Shown in pieces: positions 27,403 through 35,662 of a stretch of DNA of 64,000 nucleotides. Source of the stretch: JAJEAO01 sp963667635 (lineage in GTDB: Bacteria > Acidobacteriota > Vicinamibacteria > Marinacidobacterales > Marinacidobacteraceae). The DNA lies in NCBI GenBank assembly GCA_965232015.1, contig OZ246946.1:868001-932000 (forward strand), read 5' to 3'. The first letter of the stretch is position 1; each line of letters opens with the position of its first letter. The notes beneath the pieces were generated by a model. That model worked only from the letters and a program-made list of their open reading frames with translations, was not told the origin of the DNA and made no database searches. Position numbers and translations under genes: made by a program.

Positions 27403-27588
27403 TCAGGTCTCCACGCCGCGAATTCCGGTGTGGCGGGCGACCTCCGCGGCGAGGTCCCGGAAGGCTCGATGGCAGCCCCGAACGGCCTCCGCGTGTCCGC
27501 CGAGTGCACCGTCCGCGGCGCGGAGCAGGAACATGGGCTTTCTCGCTTCCTGCGCGAGCGGCATCAGGCTGCGGAAGTGCTTGAGAGA
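27403..27588 (-). pseudogene. 3' remnant of an unidentified conserved gene
   Basis: On the minus strand, a 61-codon frame encodes SLKHFRSLMPLAQEARKPMF, then LLRAADGALGGHAEAV and an RGCHRAFRDLAAEVARHTG tail before a stop at 27405-27403. An in-frame TAA (27591-27589) precedes it. The composition is well formed and protein-like, and it looks like the C-terminal end of a longer conserved protein, but I cannot name the family. An internal ATG (27564) could start a 53-residue peptide. It sits between two convergent genes, next to the AIPR/SRAP region. Confidence 0.5.
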
Positions 27589-27644
27589 TTATCGCCGCGG
27601 ATGGGCGCGGGTCGCTCCGGCGATCCCGGTCCGGCTGCGAACTG

Positions 27645-28847
27645 CTACTGGGTCGCCGGCTGCTCCAGGGAGTCCCCCATTGCGAGGGCGGCGTCGGCGA
27701 GGCGGCGGGCGGCGTCGGGAAGCCCGGCGCCACTCTGGACGTTCGCGGTGAGCGCGACGGCGAGGCCGCGCTCGGGGAGTCGCAGCAGGTGCGTGGTCCC
27801 GCCGGTGGCGCCGCCGGAGTGGGCCACCCAGGTGCCCGCCTCGTCCTCGGCGATCCGCCAGCCCAGCGCGTAGTCGCTCACGGCGCCGTCGGCGAGGACA
27901 TGGCGGGTGGTCATCGCGGCCTGTGTTCGCGAGTCCATGAGCGTTCCCGCGTCCATCGCCAGCGCGAACCGCACCAGATCGGGCGCGGTCGCGATCATGC
28001 CGCCGCCCGCCCACTTGATCGAGAGATCCGCGAGCGGCGCGTTCCAGACTCCGGCTTCGCCGTCGCGCTTCACGTACTGACGCACCCGGTGGGGCACGAT
28101 CTCGCGTTGGTGCTCGAGGTGGGTGTTGTCCATCTCGGCGGGTCCCCACACGTTGACCTGCATGTACTGCTCGAAGCTCATGCCGGAAGCGCTCTCGACG
28201 ACGCCGGCGAGCAGGTTGTAGGCGTAGGTGGAGTAGCTGTAGTCGGTGTCCGGCTCGAACAGGAGCGGGTCGTCCTTGAAGATCTCGATGGCGGCCTCGA
28301 TCGTGTCGAAGCGCTCCTTCATGTCGAACTCACCCGGGTTGTAGTGCCGGATCCCGGAGGTGTGGGTCAGGAGATGCCGCAGCGTGACCGGATACTCCTT
28401 CTCGGGGAAGACCGGGAAGGTCTCCTGGACCGGGGCGTCGAGGGCGATGGACTCCTGCTCGGCGAGCTGCATGATCGCGACGGCGGCGATCGGCTTCGAG
28501 ATCGAGGCGATGCGATAGACGCTGTCGGCAGTCGCGGGGACGCCGTTTTCGATGTCGGCCAGTCCCGAGGCGCCGGTCCAGACGATCTCGCCGTTCACGG
28601 CCACGGCGGCCGAGAGCCCCGGACTCTCGGCGGCTTCGCGCGCTTCGGCCACGATCGCTTCGAAGGTGGCGGACGGATCGGGAGCGGGCTCCTCACCGCC
28701 GCCGCAGGCGGCGAAGACGAGCGCGAGCGGCAGGGCCAGGCCAGCGCCGCTCGGACGCGCCCAACTCCGGCCCCAGGGACTCCCAACGGGGGGACTCCCA
28801 ACGGGCAGCGTCTCCCGATTGCGAACGGCGCTCCATCCTCTCATCAT
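27645..28847 (-). CDS. Serine hydrolase, class C beta-lactamase-like lipoprotein
   Basis: 400 residues. The lipobox VFAAC gives a lipidated N-terminus after about 48 residues. Catalytic motifs: SISKP (SxxK), Tyr in YSYSTYAYN (YxN) and HSGG near the C-terminus in place of KTG. This is the AmpC/EstB/D-aminopeptidase fold, and the substrate cannot be told from sequence. The ATG at 28847 is the first of two adjacent ATGs. It lies 13 bases after the M19 dipeptidase stop, so the two form an operon. Confidence 0.88.
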   Translation of the reverse strand: MMRGWSAVRNRETLPVGSPPVGSPWGRSWARPSGAGLALPLALVFAACGGGEEPAPDPSATFEAIVAEAREAAESPGLSAAVAVNGEIVWTGASGLADIENGVPATADSVYRIASISKPIAAVAIMQLAEQESIALDAPVQETFPVFPEKEYPVTLRHLLTHTSGIRHYNPGEFDMKERFDTIEAAIEIFKDDPLLFEPDTDYSYSTYAYNLLAGVVESASGMSFEQYMQVNVWGPAEMDNTHLEHQREIVPHRVRQYVKRDGEAGVWNAPLADLSIKWAGGGMIATAPDLVRFALAMDAGTLMDSRTQAAMTTRHVLADGAVSDYALGWRIAEDEAGTWVAHSGGATGGTTHLLRLPERGLAVALTANVQSGAGLPDAARRLADAALAMGDSLEQPATQ

Positions 28848-28860
28848 CGAAACTGTCTCC

Positions 28861-29916
28861 TTATTCCTCTGCGGGATGCGCGGTGACTTCGCGCCACACT
28901 CGCTCGAAGTTGGCCCCCAGGATCCCCTGCACTTCCTCGGAGTCGAACCCGGCCTCCGCCATCGCCTCGGCGATCGCCTCGAAGTTGGCCTCGTCCCCGA
29001 ATCCTTCGCTGTAGGCGGACATCCCCCGCAGGTCGCTTCCAATCCCGAGGCTCCGCGCGCCGCCCACCGAAGCCACGTGCCGAGCGTGGCGCGCCATGTC
29101 CGAGACCGCGGGCACGAGCGAGCCGTTGGGCCAGATGCCGATCACCCCACCGTTCCCCGCGATCTCGCGGATCTCCGGGTCGAGGAGGTGCCGGTCGTGC
29201 TCTCCCAGGGTGAACGCCCCGGTGTGGCTGAAGACGACGGGGTGCTCCGAGGCGTCGAGAGTGTCCCGGATCGTCTCGGGGTTCGCGTGGGCGAGATCAA
29301 TCACGATCCCGAGCCGGTTGCACTCCCGGACGACGGCGCGACCGAATCGGGTCAGCCCGCCGGGGGTGTAGGGCCAGGTCTGGATGTGGCCGATCCCGTT
29401 GGGACGGAAGTGGACGAGCTGCACCAGCGCCAGACCGCGACGGTGGAGTTCGCGAAGGCGTCCGATCCGGCCGTCGAGCGAATCGGCGCCCTCGAGGGCG
29501 GGGAGGATGGCGAGCTTCCCCTCCGCCCGCGCCCGGTAGGCATCCGCGGGTGTCCGCACGAAGACGGCGTTCGCCTCGACGATGGTGCGGTCGAGCCGCT
29601 CGAACCGGTCCAGCGTGTAATCCCACGCCTCCCCCGGCTCCGGCCGTCGGTTGCCTCCCTCGATCCGGGTCCCGTCGCGCCGGACGTAGCCGCCGCGGTA
29701 CGGCGTATCGGTGCTGATCGTGGCGACGACCGCGTCCATTCCGCGGTCGAGATAACGCGCGATCTCCTCGTCCGCGATGCGGGGAACGTTCGCCCGGTGG
29801 AAGCGCGATGGATGGGCGTGGATGTCCACCGCGAGGGGGCGATCCGGTGCCGGCTGGGCCGCGGCGGCCAACGGGAGCGCGGCCCCGATGGAAAGGGCAA
29901 GGAAGCCGGCCCGCAT
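28861..29916 (-). CDS. Membrane dipeptidase (renal dipeptidase, M19 family)
   Basis: 351 residues. Signal peptide (about 1-20, ALPLAAAAQ). The metal-binding motif DIHAHP is followed by a family-typical order: ALEGADSLDGRIGRLRELH, RGLALVQLVHF, IDLAHANPETI, PVVFSHTGA and GIGSDLRG. It hydrolyses dipeptides, including D-residue dipeptides in homologues. The ATG at 29916 is chosen; upstream frame is repeat-derived. With the following serine hydrolase it suggests scavenging of peptides or wall fragments. Confidence 0.9.
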   Translation of the reverse strand: MRAGFLALSIGAALPLAAAAQPAPDRPLAVDIHAHPSRFHRANVPRIADEEIARYLDRGMDAVVATISTDTPYRGGYVRRDGTRIEGGNRRPEPGEAWDYTLDRFERLDRTIVEANAVFVRTPADAYRARAEGKLAILPALEGADSLDGRIGRLRELHRRGLALVQLVHFRPNGIGHIQTWPYTPGGLTRFGRAVVRECNRLGIVIDLAHANPETIRDTLDASEHPVVFSHTGAFTLGEHDRHLLDPEIREIAGNGGVIGIWPNGSLVPAVSDMARHARHVASVGGARSLGIGSDLRGMSAYSEGFGDEANFEAIAEAMAEAGFDSEEVQGILGANFERVWREVTAHPAEE

Positions 29917-29925
29917 CACCGGAAG

Positions 29926-30018
29926 CCCCCGCCGGGAGAACTGCCCGGACTGCAGTCCGGCGCGTGCGTACCAACCGACCTTGGCAGGGAATTGCCGGAC
30001 TGGAGTCCGGCGCTCCAT
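29926..30018. repeat. Dispersed intergenic repeat pair
   Basis: Two copies of the palindromic core: 29947-29963 (GGACTGCAGTCCGGCG) and 29998-30015 (GGACTGGAGTCCGGCG). A piece of the long form (CGCCGGGAGAACTG) lies at 29930-29943. They fill the spacer between the M19 gene and the CapA-like gene. Confidence 0.8.
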
Positions 30019-30019
30019 G

Positions 30020-31408
30020 TCACTGCTGGTCGTCCGTCGCCTCGGTCGGCAGCACGACGCGGGCGATGCCGTCAGAGATGTCGAACTGCGTTCCGTAGGG
30101 GGCCGAAAGACGAACCAGGTCCCCCAGGATCTTGTCGGCGAGCTCGCCCTCGGCCATCATCGGTCGGCCGCGGACATGGCGCGGCTGGCCGTACCCCAGG
30201 GTGATCGGATGCAGTGTCAACTCCACGAGCTGCTGTCCGCTCCACTCCGGCACGGCGATGACAGCCTCCCAGATCTCCGGGATCGCCGGGAAACCAGTCG
30301 TGTCGTTGTTGTAGCGGGCCTCGTTGAAGTCAGCGAGACCGTCGTCCTCGTCGAGTCCGAGGCGCTGGTAGTTCTCGTAGGGCAGGCGCTGGAGCGTCTC
30401 GTTCTGGAAGACGAAGTCCCCCAGGCTGTAGAGGATGGGGGCTCCCTTGTAGATCTCGATGGCGCGCAAGGCGTGGGGTCCGTGCCCCACGAAGACCGTG
30501 GCGCCGGCGTCCACCATGGCGCGGGCGAACGTCACGAGGAACTCGGCCGGAACCATCCGGCTGCCCGGGCCCGGCGCCCCCTCGTGGGCGTGGATCGTCA
30601 CCATGACGTGGTCGGCTTGGCGGCGTGCGTTGTTCACGACCATGGCGATCTCCGCCAGGTCTTCGGGGTGCGGCTCGGTCCGGACGCCGGGCGCGTCGGC
30701 GAGCTCGAACCGGTTCCGGAGGAAGTTCAGGCGATCCCCGGAGGCCGGAGGGTTCATCTCGAGGTCGCGCATCGTCGCGCGGACGCCTTCGAGCTGCTCC
30801 CGCGTCACCTCGTAGGTCGTGATGTAGCGCAGGGGGTTCAGGCCCGGTCGAGGCGGGATGTCGTCACGGGACTTGCCGGCCACCGAGTGGTCGGGAAACG
30901 TGGAAGCCAGCGAGATCAGAGCGAGACGGCCGTCCTTCGTCTCGATGAACTTGGCTTCGCGGGCCTCGGCGAGGCTGCGTCCGACTCCGGCGGCGACCAT
31001 CCCGGCCTCCCGGATGTACTTCTCGGTGAGCAGCATGGCTGGCGGCCCGTAGTCCCCGGAGTGGTTGTTGGCGAGCGATCCGATGTCGATGCCGGCCCAC
31101 GTGAACTCATGCACCAGCTCGGGCTGGGCGCGCATGTAGGTCCCCCCGCTCGAACTCATCGGATAGGACTCCCAGTCGTGGAAGAGGACCTCGATGTTGG
31201 TGAACGCGAGATCGGCTCCCCGCAGGAGATCAATCATCCGCAGGAACTCGGGTTCCTCGTACACGCTCAGCTTGCGGGTGATGATCGAGTCGCCGGTGAG
31301 CGCCAGAGTGAATCGGTCCTGGGCCACGGATCCGGTCGCGAATCCGAAGACCAGCAACGCCGCGGCGACGATCGGGAAGCGACGAAGAGTTCGAGTTTCC
31401 TGGGTCAT
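30020..31408 (-). CDS. CapA/PgsA-like metallophosphatase-fold secreted protein
   Basis: 462 residues. Signal peptide (about 1-29, ending GSVAQ). The CapA fold is shown by LTGDSIITR, ADLAFTNIEV, GIDIGSLANNHSGDYG, AHEGAPGPG and VFVGHGPHALRAIEIYKG, then ILYSLGDFVF. Homologues act in poly-gamma-glutamate or capsule synthesis, but most are uncharacterised. An AGGAGG sits six bases before the ATG at 31408. It is not grouped with other capsule genes here. Confidence 0.88.
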   Translation of the reverse strand: MTQETRTLRRFPIVAAALLVFGFATGSVAQDRFTLALTGDSIITRKLSVYEEPEFLRMIDLLRGADLAFTNIEVLFHDWESYPMSSSGGTYMRAQPELVHEFTWAGIDIGSLANNHSGDYGPPAMLLTEKYIREAGMVAAGVGRSLAEAREAKFIETKDGRLALISLASTFPDHSVAGKSRDDIPPRPGLNPLRYITTYEVTREQLEGVRATMRDLEMNPPASGDRLNFLRNRFELADAPGVRTEPHPEDLAEIAMVVNNARRQADHVMVTIHAHEGAPGPGSRMVPAEFLVTFARAMVDAGATVFVGHGPHALRAIEIYKGAPILYSLGDFVFQNETLQRLPYENYQRLGLDEDDGLADFNEARYNNDTTGFPAIPEIWEAVIAVPEWSGQQLVELTLHPITLGYGQPRHVRGRPMMAEGELADKILGDLVRLSAPYGTQFDISDGIARVVLPTEATDDQQ

Positions 31409-31449
31409 GTACGCAATCCTCCTGAGCTGCGAGTATGGCAGAACGGTCG

Positions 31450-31500
31450 GAACGCCGGACTCCACCAGTTCTCCCGGTGGGGGCGGGGGCCGGCGCCGGG
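31450..31500. repeat. Long-form dispersed repeat, reverse orientation
   Basis: One unit with GCCGGACTCCACCAGTTCTC followed by CCGGTGGGGG. It is the reverse complement of the units at 9125-9170 and 21762-21800. It lies in the divergent spacer between the CapA-like gene and a small plus-strand gene. Confidence 0.8.
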
Positions 31501-31593
31501 TGACTCCCAGCCCGGATGACCGGGAACGGCTGCCCGCTGGCCGGAACAACCCGTGGAGGGGCGCTCCGGCCCGCCCCGCGTTAGACTCCGGTC

Positions 31594-31833
31594 ATGCCTC
31601 CGATCAGTCAGGAGACGTTCGCGATTCTGGGATTGGGCGTCGGGCTGTTCGCTGCGTTTCGGGGACTGCGGCACGACCTCCGCGCCGCTGCCGAAGATCG
31701 GGCCGCCATCCGCAACGACCTCCACTCCCTCGGCGAACGCGTTACCGCCCTCGGTGAGCGGGTCGCCCGAATCGAGGGTGTTCTTCCCTTCCTTGCGGAC
31801 CGCGGCGGAAAGCAGACCGAACCCGCCCGGTAG
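31594..31833 (+). CDS. Small membrane protein with coiled coil
   Basis: 79 residues. One hydrophobic segment (about 9-22, FAILGLGVGLFAAF) is followed by a charged heptad region (LHSLGERVTALGERVARIEG) that predicts a coiled coil. No family recognised. A TAGACT hexamer (31582-31587) six bases before the ATG fits a leaderless promoter. The stop is four bases from the convergent M20 gene. Confidence 0.6.
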   Translation: MPPISQETFAILGLGVGLFAAFRGLRHDLRAAAEDRAAIRNDLHSLGERVTALGERVARIEGVLPFLADRGGKQTEPAR

Positions 31834-31837
31834 CTGA

Positions 31838-33283
31838 TCAGCGCCGGTAGTCGAGCGGGGGCGGCCGGTCGCCCACGAGCGGCACGTACTCGAAATCGGG
31901 ACCGCGAGCCGCGTTCAGCTCCTCGAGTGCGGCCTCGAGGTGCGAGGGGTCGGAGAACAGGTCGGCCGCCGTTCGGGCCAGGACCTGAGCCGCGATGTGC
32001 ATTCCCTTGAGCCCGATCGTGGTCCCTCCGGCGGCGATCGCCTGCCAACTGTGCGCCGGAGTGCCAGGCACCCACGTCGCAGTGCGGAACTGCGCCGTGG
32101 GAACCACCCAGCTCACGTCCGCCACGTCGGTGGACCCCCCCGCCGGCGTCCGCTGCCACGGCCGCACTTCCTCCTGCGAGCCGATGGGGCGCGGGTTCTG
32201 GAGGTGTTCCTGGATCGCCTCCGCGAAGGCGCGCTCCTCGTCGTTGTAGGCGAAGCCCCCGACCGCGTTCAGGTTGTCGAACAGGAGCCGGCCGATGTGC
32301 TCGTTCGGGAGCATGTTGTAGAGGCCGTGGATGACCTCATGCTCCACGGTCGTGTCGGTGCCGAGCGCCGCGGCGTCGGCCGCCTTCAGGATGCGCTCCC
32401 AGTTCGATCGGGCCACTTCCACCGAGGGATGGCGGTTGTAGTAATAGACCTCGGCGAAGTTCGGGACCACGTTGGGCGCTTCGCCGCCGCGGGTGATGAC
32501 GTAGTGGATCCGGCTGCGCTCGTGGACGTGCTCGCGCATCAGGTTCACCATGAAGTTCATCGCTTCCACCGCATCGAGCGCGGAGCGGCCCTGGTCCGGC
32601 GCTCCGGCGGCGTGCGCCGAGACGCCCCGGAACCGGAACTTGGCCGACAGGTTCGCCAGCGAATCTCCCGGACTCGCGTCGTTGCGATCCCCGGGATGCC
32701 ATGCGAGGACGGCGTCCACGTCGGCGAGAAGCCCCTCGCGCACCATGTACACCTTCCCGGCGCCGCCCTCCTCCGCGGGCGTCCCGTACACCCGGATCCG
32801 CCCCGGCGTTCCGGACCGCTCCAGCCAATCCTTCGCGGCGAGCCCGGCGGCGACCGAGGCGGTCCCGAACAGGTGATGTCCGCAGGCGTGGCCGGCGCCG
32901 ACGTCGTGACGTTCGAGCGGCTCGGGAACCGCCTGCTGGGTGATCCCGGGGAGGGCGTCAAACTCGGCGAGGATGCCGATCACCGGACCGCCGGATCCCC
33001 ATTCAGCCAGGAACGCGGTGGGCATCCCGGCGACGCCGGCTTCCACCGAGAACCCGGCGGAACGGAGCTGCTCCTGGAGGAGGCCGGAGCTCTTCTCCTC
33101 CTGGTAGCCCACCTCGGACCATTCCCAGATGCTCAGCGCGACTTCCTCGAAGTCGGTCCGCTGGGCGTTCAGGAAGCGCGTCACGGTGTCGGCTGCGCTG
33201 TCGTCCTGCGCCGCTGCGCCCAAAGGAACGAGCAGCGCGGCGACGAGCAGCAGGATGCGTGGCGTTGAGAGTTCTCGGATCAA
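31838..33283 (-). CDS. Secreted M20D amidohydrolase (AbgB-like)
   Basis: 481 residues. Signal peptide (about 1-25, ending LGAAAQ). Zinc-binding motif GHACGHHLFG, then GTPAEEGGAGK with the catalytic and bridging glutamates, and AWHPGDRND. VSAHAAGAPDQGRSALDAVE lies in the dimerisation domain. It resembles p-aminobenzoyl-glutamate/acyl-aminoacid hydrolases (AbgB). The start is TTG at 33283, supported by AGGAGG a few bases upstream. Its 5' end, including the ribosome-binding site, is duplicated in degraded form at 35506-35571. Confidence 0.9.
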   Translation of the reverse strand: MIRELSTPRILLLVAALLVPLGAAAQDDSAADTVTRFLNAQRTDFEEVALSIWEWSEVGYQEEKSSGLLQEQLRSAGFSVEAGVAGMPTAFLAEWGSGGPVIGILAEFDALPGITQQAVPEPLERHDVGAGHACGHHLFGTASVAAGLAAKDWLERSGTPGRIRVYGTPAEEGGAGKVYMVREGLLADVDAVLAWHPGDRNDASPGDSLANLSAKFRFRGVSAHAAGAPDQGRSALDAVEAMNFMVNLMREHVHERSRIHYVITRGGEAPNVVPNFAEVYYYNRHPSVEVARSNWERILKAADAAALGTDTTVEHEVIHGLYNMLPNEHIGRLLFDNLNAVGGFAYNDEERAFAEAIQEHLQNPRPIGSQEEVRPWQRTPAGGSTDVADVSWVVPTAQFRTATWVPGTPAHSWQAIAAGGTTIGLKGMHIAAQVLARTAADLFSDPSHLEAALEELNAARGPDFEYVPLVGDRPPPLDYRR

Positions 33284-33352
33284 GGTGTCCTCCTCGAGGA
33301 TCGGCGGATCGTCGCGAAGGTGGAGTATGCCCGCCGCTCGCAGCCCCTCCGC

Positions 33353-33604
33353 TCAGAACTCGCCCGCGGCAGCGTCGGGGCGGGCCGGGCTGTCCGGACG
33401 CACAGCTTCCCAATCCGATGGCTCGGACGCTGGCGCAACGATGTCCCGGTGGATTGTGACGGAGCCCCTCATCAGGCCCAACCAGCGCCAGCGCGAATCG
33501 CGGCTCGGTTCACCGCGGCGCCGGCTCAGCGCTGCGACCTTCAACTCATCCGCGAGCCGGTCGGAGTCCGGGGGTTCGACTCGGGACCGCGTCGGATGCT
33601 TCAT
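33353..33604 (-). CDS. Small antitoxin-like protein without adjacent toxin
   Basis: 83 residues, charged. The N-terminal half has RLADELKVAALSRRR. The C-terminal half, LGLMRGSVTIHRDIVAPASE then PSDWEAV, resembles the toxin-binding tail of VapB/Phd-type antitoxins (LRGS....D...P....DWEA). No PIN or other toxin lies beside it. It sits between the M20 gene and a divergent barrel gene, inside the segment bounded by the duplicated M20 5' end. Assignment is by pattern only. Confidence 0.4.
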   Translation of the reverse strand: MKHPTRSRVEPPDSDRLADELKVAALSRRRGEPSRDSRWRWLGLMRGSVTIHRDIVAPASEPSDWEAVRPDSPARPDAAAGEF

Positions 33605-33721
33605 CGGCAACACCGTACCGTGGCCTCGAATGGAGCCGAAGCGGGGAGGCGCTTCACCCATAGGGACGGATCGTGTCGCTTCGATGACGGCGCGATTTCG
33701 AGTCGTCCTTGACAGGGGGGC

Positions 33722-34735
33722 ATGATTGCGGCCATGCGATTCAGCCGATCGAAGTCTGGTTCCATTGCCGTGGCGACGCCGTTGTGTGTGCTCATGGCGC
33801 GGGCCATCCCGTTGTGCGTGCTCATGGCGTGGGCCACGCCGGCCAGCGCCCGGGACGAGCAGGTCCTCTCCAGGCAGGCCGCTGAGCAGGACAGCGGGAC
33901 TGGCGAGCACCGGACAAGGGCGGAGGCCACCGGGTCCGGCTCGGCGGCGTCGGTTCAGACAGCGCCGTCCGACCGGACCGCCTGGACTGTCGAGCCGTTC
34001 CTCCGCGGCGGGTTCACCGGCATGTTGGCCGACAGCGACGTGGTGTTCGACAGCCGCCTCGATGACGCCGTCAGCGAGCCCTCGCGGTACCACGGCATCT
34101 CGACGCAATTGCGCTCGTCCCACTGGGGTGCAGGCCTTCGCGCCATGCGGGGGCGATGGGGTCTGGAGGCGACCTGGCAGCAGCTTGGCGCCGCCGATCT
34201 GTTCGGCGCCGCGGTCCTCAAATCCGAGATCGCTGCGACCCGCCTGGGGGGCGTGTCCGCCTCGCTCCGCGACGTGACCGCGCAGGTTCTGGGCGTACTT
34301 ACCCTCGTCGAGTTCGGACTCCCCGGAGCCGATTCCGATGGCTTTGTCGGGTTCGGAGTCGGTCACGTTCGGGTCGCGGGACCTTCCGAGGCGCTCGGTC
34401 CGCAGGTGCACCCACCCACCTTCTTCTGGGAAGACGGCGAGAGTTTTCCGCTGCGCGGCGAGCCGTCGCCCGCCGAGGTCGGGGGAGATCGAGCATCGTT
34501 CCTCGTCGGTGGGTCGGCCGGCGTCACTCTCGCCCGTGGCCGGCTGCTGCTTCGTCCCCGGCTCGATGTGTTTGTGGCGCATACGATGTCGGAAGACGAG
34601 AGCTGGGCCATCGATCTCCGCTACGCCGACGAGCAGCGCCGCTTTCGCCTGACTGGCGTCGAAACGCTCGAAACGCTCGTCCGGTCGTCGGTCTTCCTCT
34701 TCAGCCTGGACCTGGGCTGGTCCTTCGGCCAGTGA
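33722..34735 (+). CDS. Probable outer-membrane or secreted beta-rich protein
   Basis: 337 residues. The N-terminus holds a signal-like hydrophobic region containing an imperfect 30-bp tandem duplication (PLCVLMARAI/PLCVLMAWAT). A low-complexity linker (about 45-85) follows, then alternating beta strands such as WTVEPFLRGGFTG, HWGAGLRAMRGRWGLEATWQ and SSVFLFSLDLGWSFGQ, which suggest a barrel ending in an aromatic residue. No family recognised. It is coupled to the next gene through TGATG. Confidence 0.6.
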   Translation: MIAAMRFSRSKSGSIAVATPLCVLMARAIPLCVLMAWATPASARDEQVLSRQAAEQDSGTGEHRTRAEATGSGSAASVQTAPSDRTAWTVEPFLRGGFTGMLADSDVVFDSRLDDAVSEPSRYHGISTQLRSSHWGAGLRAMRGRWGLEATWQQLGAADLFGAAVLKSEIAATRLGGVSASLRDVTAQVLGVLTLVEFGLPGADSDGFVGFGVGHVRVAGPSEALGPQVHPPTFFWEDGESFPLRGEPSPAEVGGDRASFLVGGSAGVTLARGRLLLRPRLDVFVAHTMSEDESWAIDLRYADEQRRFRLTGVETLETLVRSSVFLFSLDLGWSFGQ

Positions 34736-35484
34736 TGGACGGGTCCGAGCGACGATCGGCCCCGACGAGGGGGATGGGAACCGCGGCCGACACCCCGGAC
34801 GGCGGTTCCCGAGGGGTCACGGAGAAAACGTGGAGGCCGTTTCTCGCGGGCATCGTGGCGGCGGCCTTCTGGGGTTTCGGCGGGTGCGCCACGACGCCGG
34901 AGGCGGGTTGGGACGCCTTCGCCGTGGAAGGGGTCGAGGAGCCGATTTTCTGTTCGGGAGGGTGTGAGGAGGAGTGGCGGCGCGCCGAGGAATGGGCCAA
35001 GAAGTACTCCGGCTACGCGTTCCCCTCCGAAGTGGTCGTGACCGAGGACCGGATCGAGGCCCTCCGGAGCGGGGCTCTCGAGTGCGATTTCTTCGACCGA
35101 ACCCGCCGGCACCGCCCCGGCGTTGGCTGCGTCGAGTTCCCGCTCGCGTCCGAACCGCTCGGTCCGATAAATCCTCCTCCTGACCCGCTCGCCAGAGGAT
35201 CCCGCGCCGCCGCGGACTCGCATCCAACGTTCCTCATCCTTCGGGAGGAGCTTGGCGATGGACGATCGAGGGTACGTCTGGCCCAGCTTCGCGCTCGGAG
35301 CGAGAGCGAGGGTCGGGCCGCGTCGCGACAGGACTCGTTCCGGCGCTTCGTCCGCACCGGGTGGGACGCGCGCCGAGCTCTCCTGCCCCTGGTCGCTGAC
35401 CTCGGCCCCCTCCGGGTGCCGAGCGCGAAGGCTTCGGAGTGGATGCGCTGCGCGTACGGGGGCGAATCCGGGTGTCGCCGGTGA
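34735..35484 (+). CDS. Putative lipoprotein of unknown function
   Basis: 249 residues starting at an ATG that overlaps the upstream stop. A hydrophobic stretch (about 35-48) ends in GFGGC, a possible lipobox, so a later start (for example the internal MGTAADTP) may be used. After it come CSGGCEEEWRRAEEWAKKYS and a C-terminal part with two cysteines. No recognised domain. Probably co-expressed with the preceding barrel-like gene. Confidence 0.5.
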   Translation: MDGSERRSAPTRGMGTAADTPDGGSRGVTEKTWRPFLAGIVAAAFWGFGGCATTPEAGWDAFAVEGVEEPIFCSGGCEEEWRRAEEWAKKYSGYAFPSEVVVTEDRIEALRSGALECDFFDRTRRHRPGVGCVEFPLASEPLGPINPPPDPLARGSRAAADSHPTFLILREELGDGRSRVRLAQLRARSESEGRAASRQDSFRRFVRTGWDARRALLPLVADLGPLRVPSAKASEWMRCAYGGESGCRR

Positions 35485-35505
35485 CATCGTCCCGCGCAGG
35501 AGCAC

Positions 35506-35571
35506 TCCCAAGGGCGCGGGCAGCGCGGCACCGAAGAGCAGGTTGCGTGGCGCCGAGAGTCGTCAGATCAC
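35506..35571 (-). pseudogene. 5' remnant of an M20-like gene
   Basis: On the minus strand, GTG ATC is followed by TGA and then codons for RLSAPRNLLFGAALPAPLG. This aligns position for position with the start of the intact M20 gene (IRELSTPRILLLVAALLVPLG). A degraded purine-rich ribosome-binding site upstream is also shared. The frame is killed by the stop at codon 3 and is not followed by an M20 body. It lies about 2.29 kb from, and in the same orientation as, the intact copy. Confidence 0.6.
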
Positions 35572-35618
35572 GGCGGTCCCCTCGAACACGAGGGTCACGG
35601 CCCTTTCGCTAGAATGGT

Positions 35619-35644
35619 CCGATAATCGGTCCGGTTCTCGGACC
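35619..35644 (+). promoter_or_regulatory. Operator-like double palindrome before the phd/parE module
   Basis: Two overlapping inverted repeats: CCGATAATCGG (35619-35629) and GGTCCG (35628-35633) with CGGACC (35639-35644). A TAGAAT hexamer (35610-35615) just upstream is a plausible -10 box. The arrangement fits autorepression by the antitoxin or the complex. Confidence 0.6.
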
Positions 35645-35662
35645 AGTTCATGGAGGTCTCTC

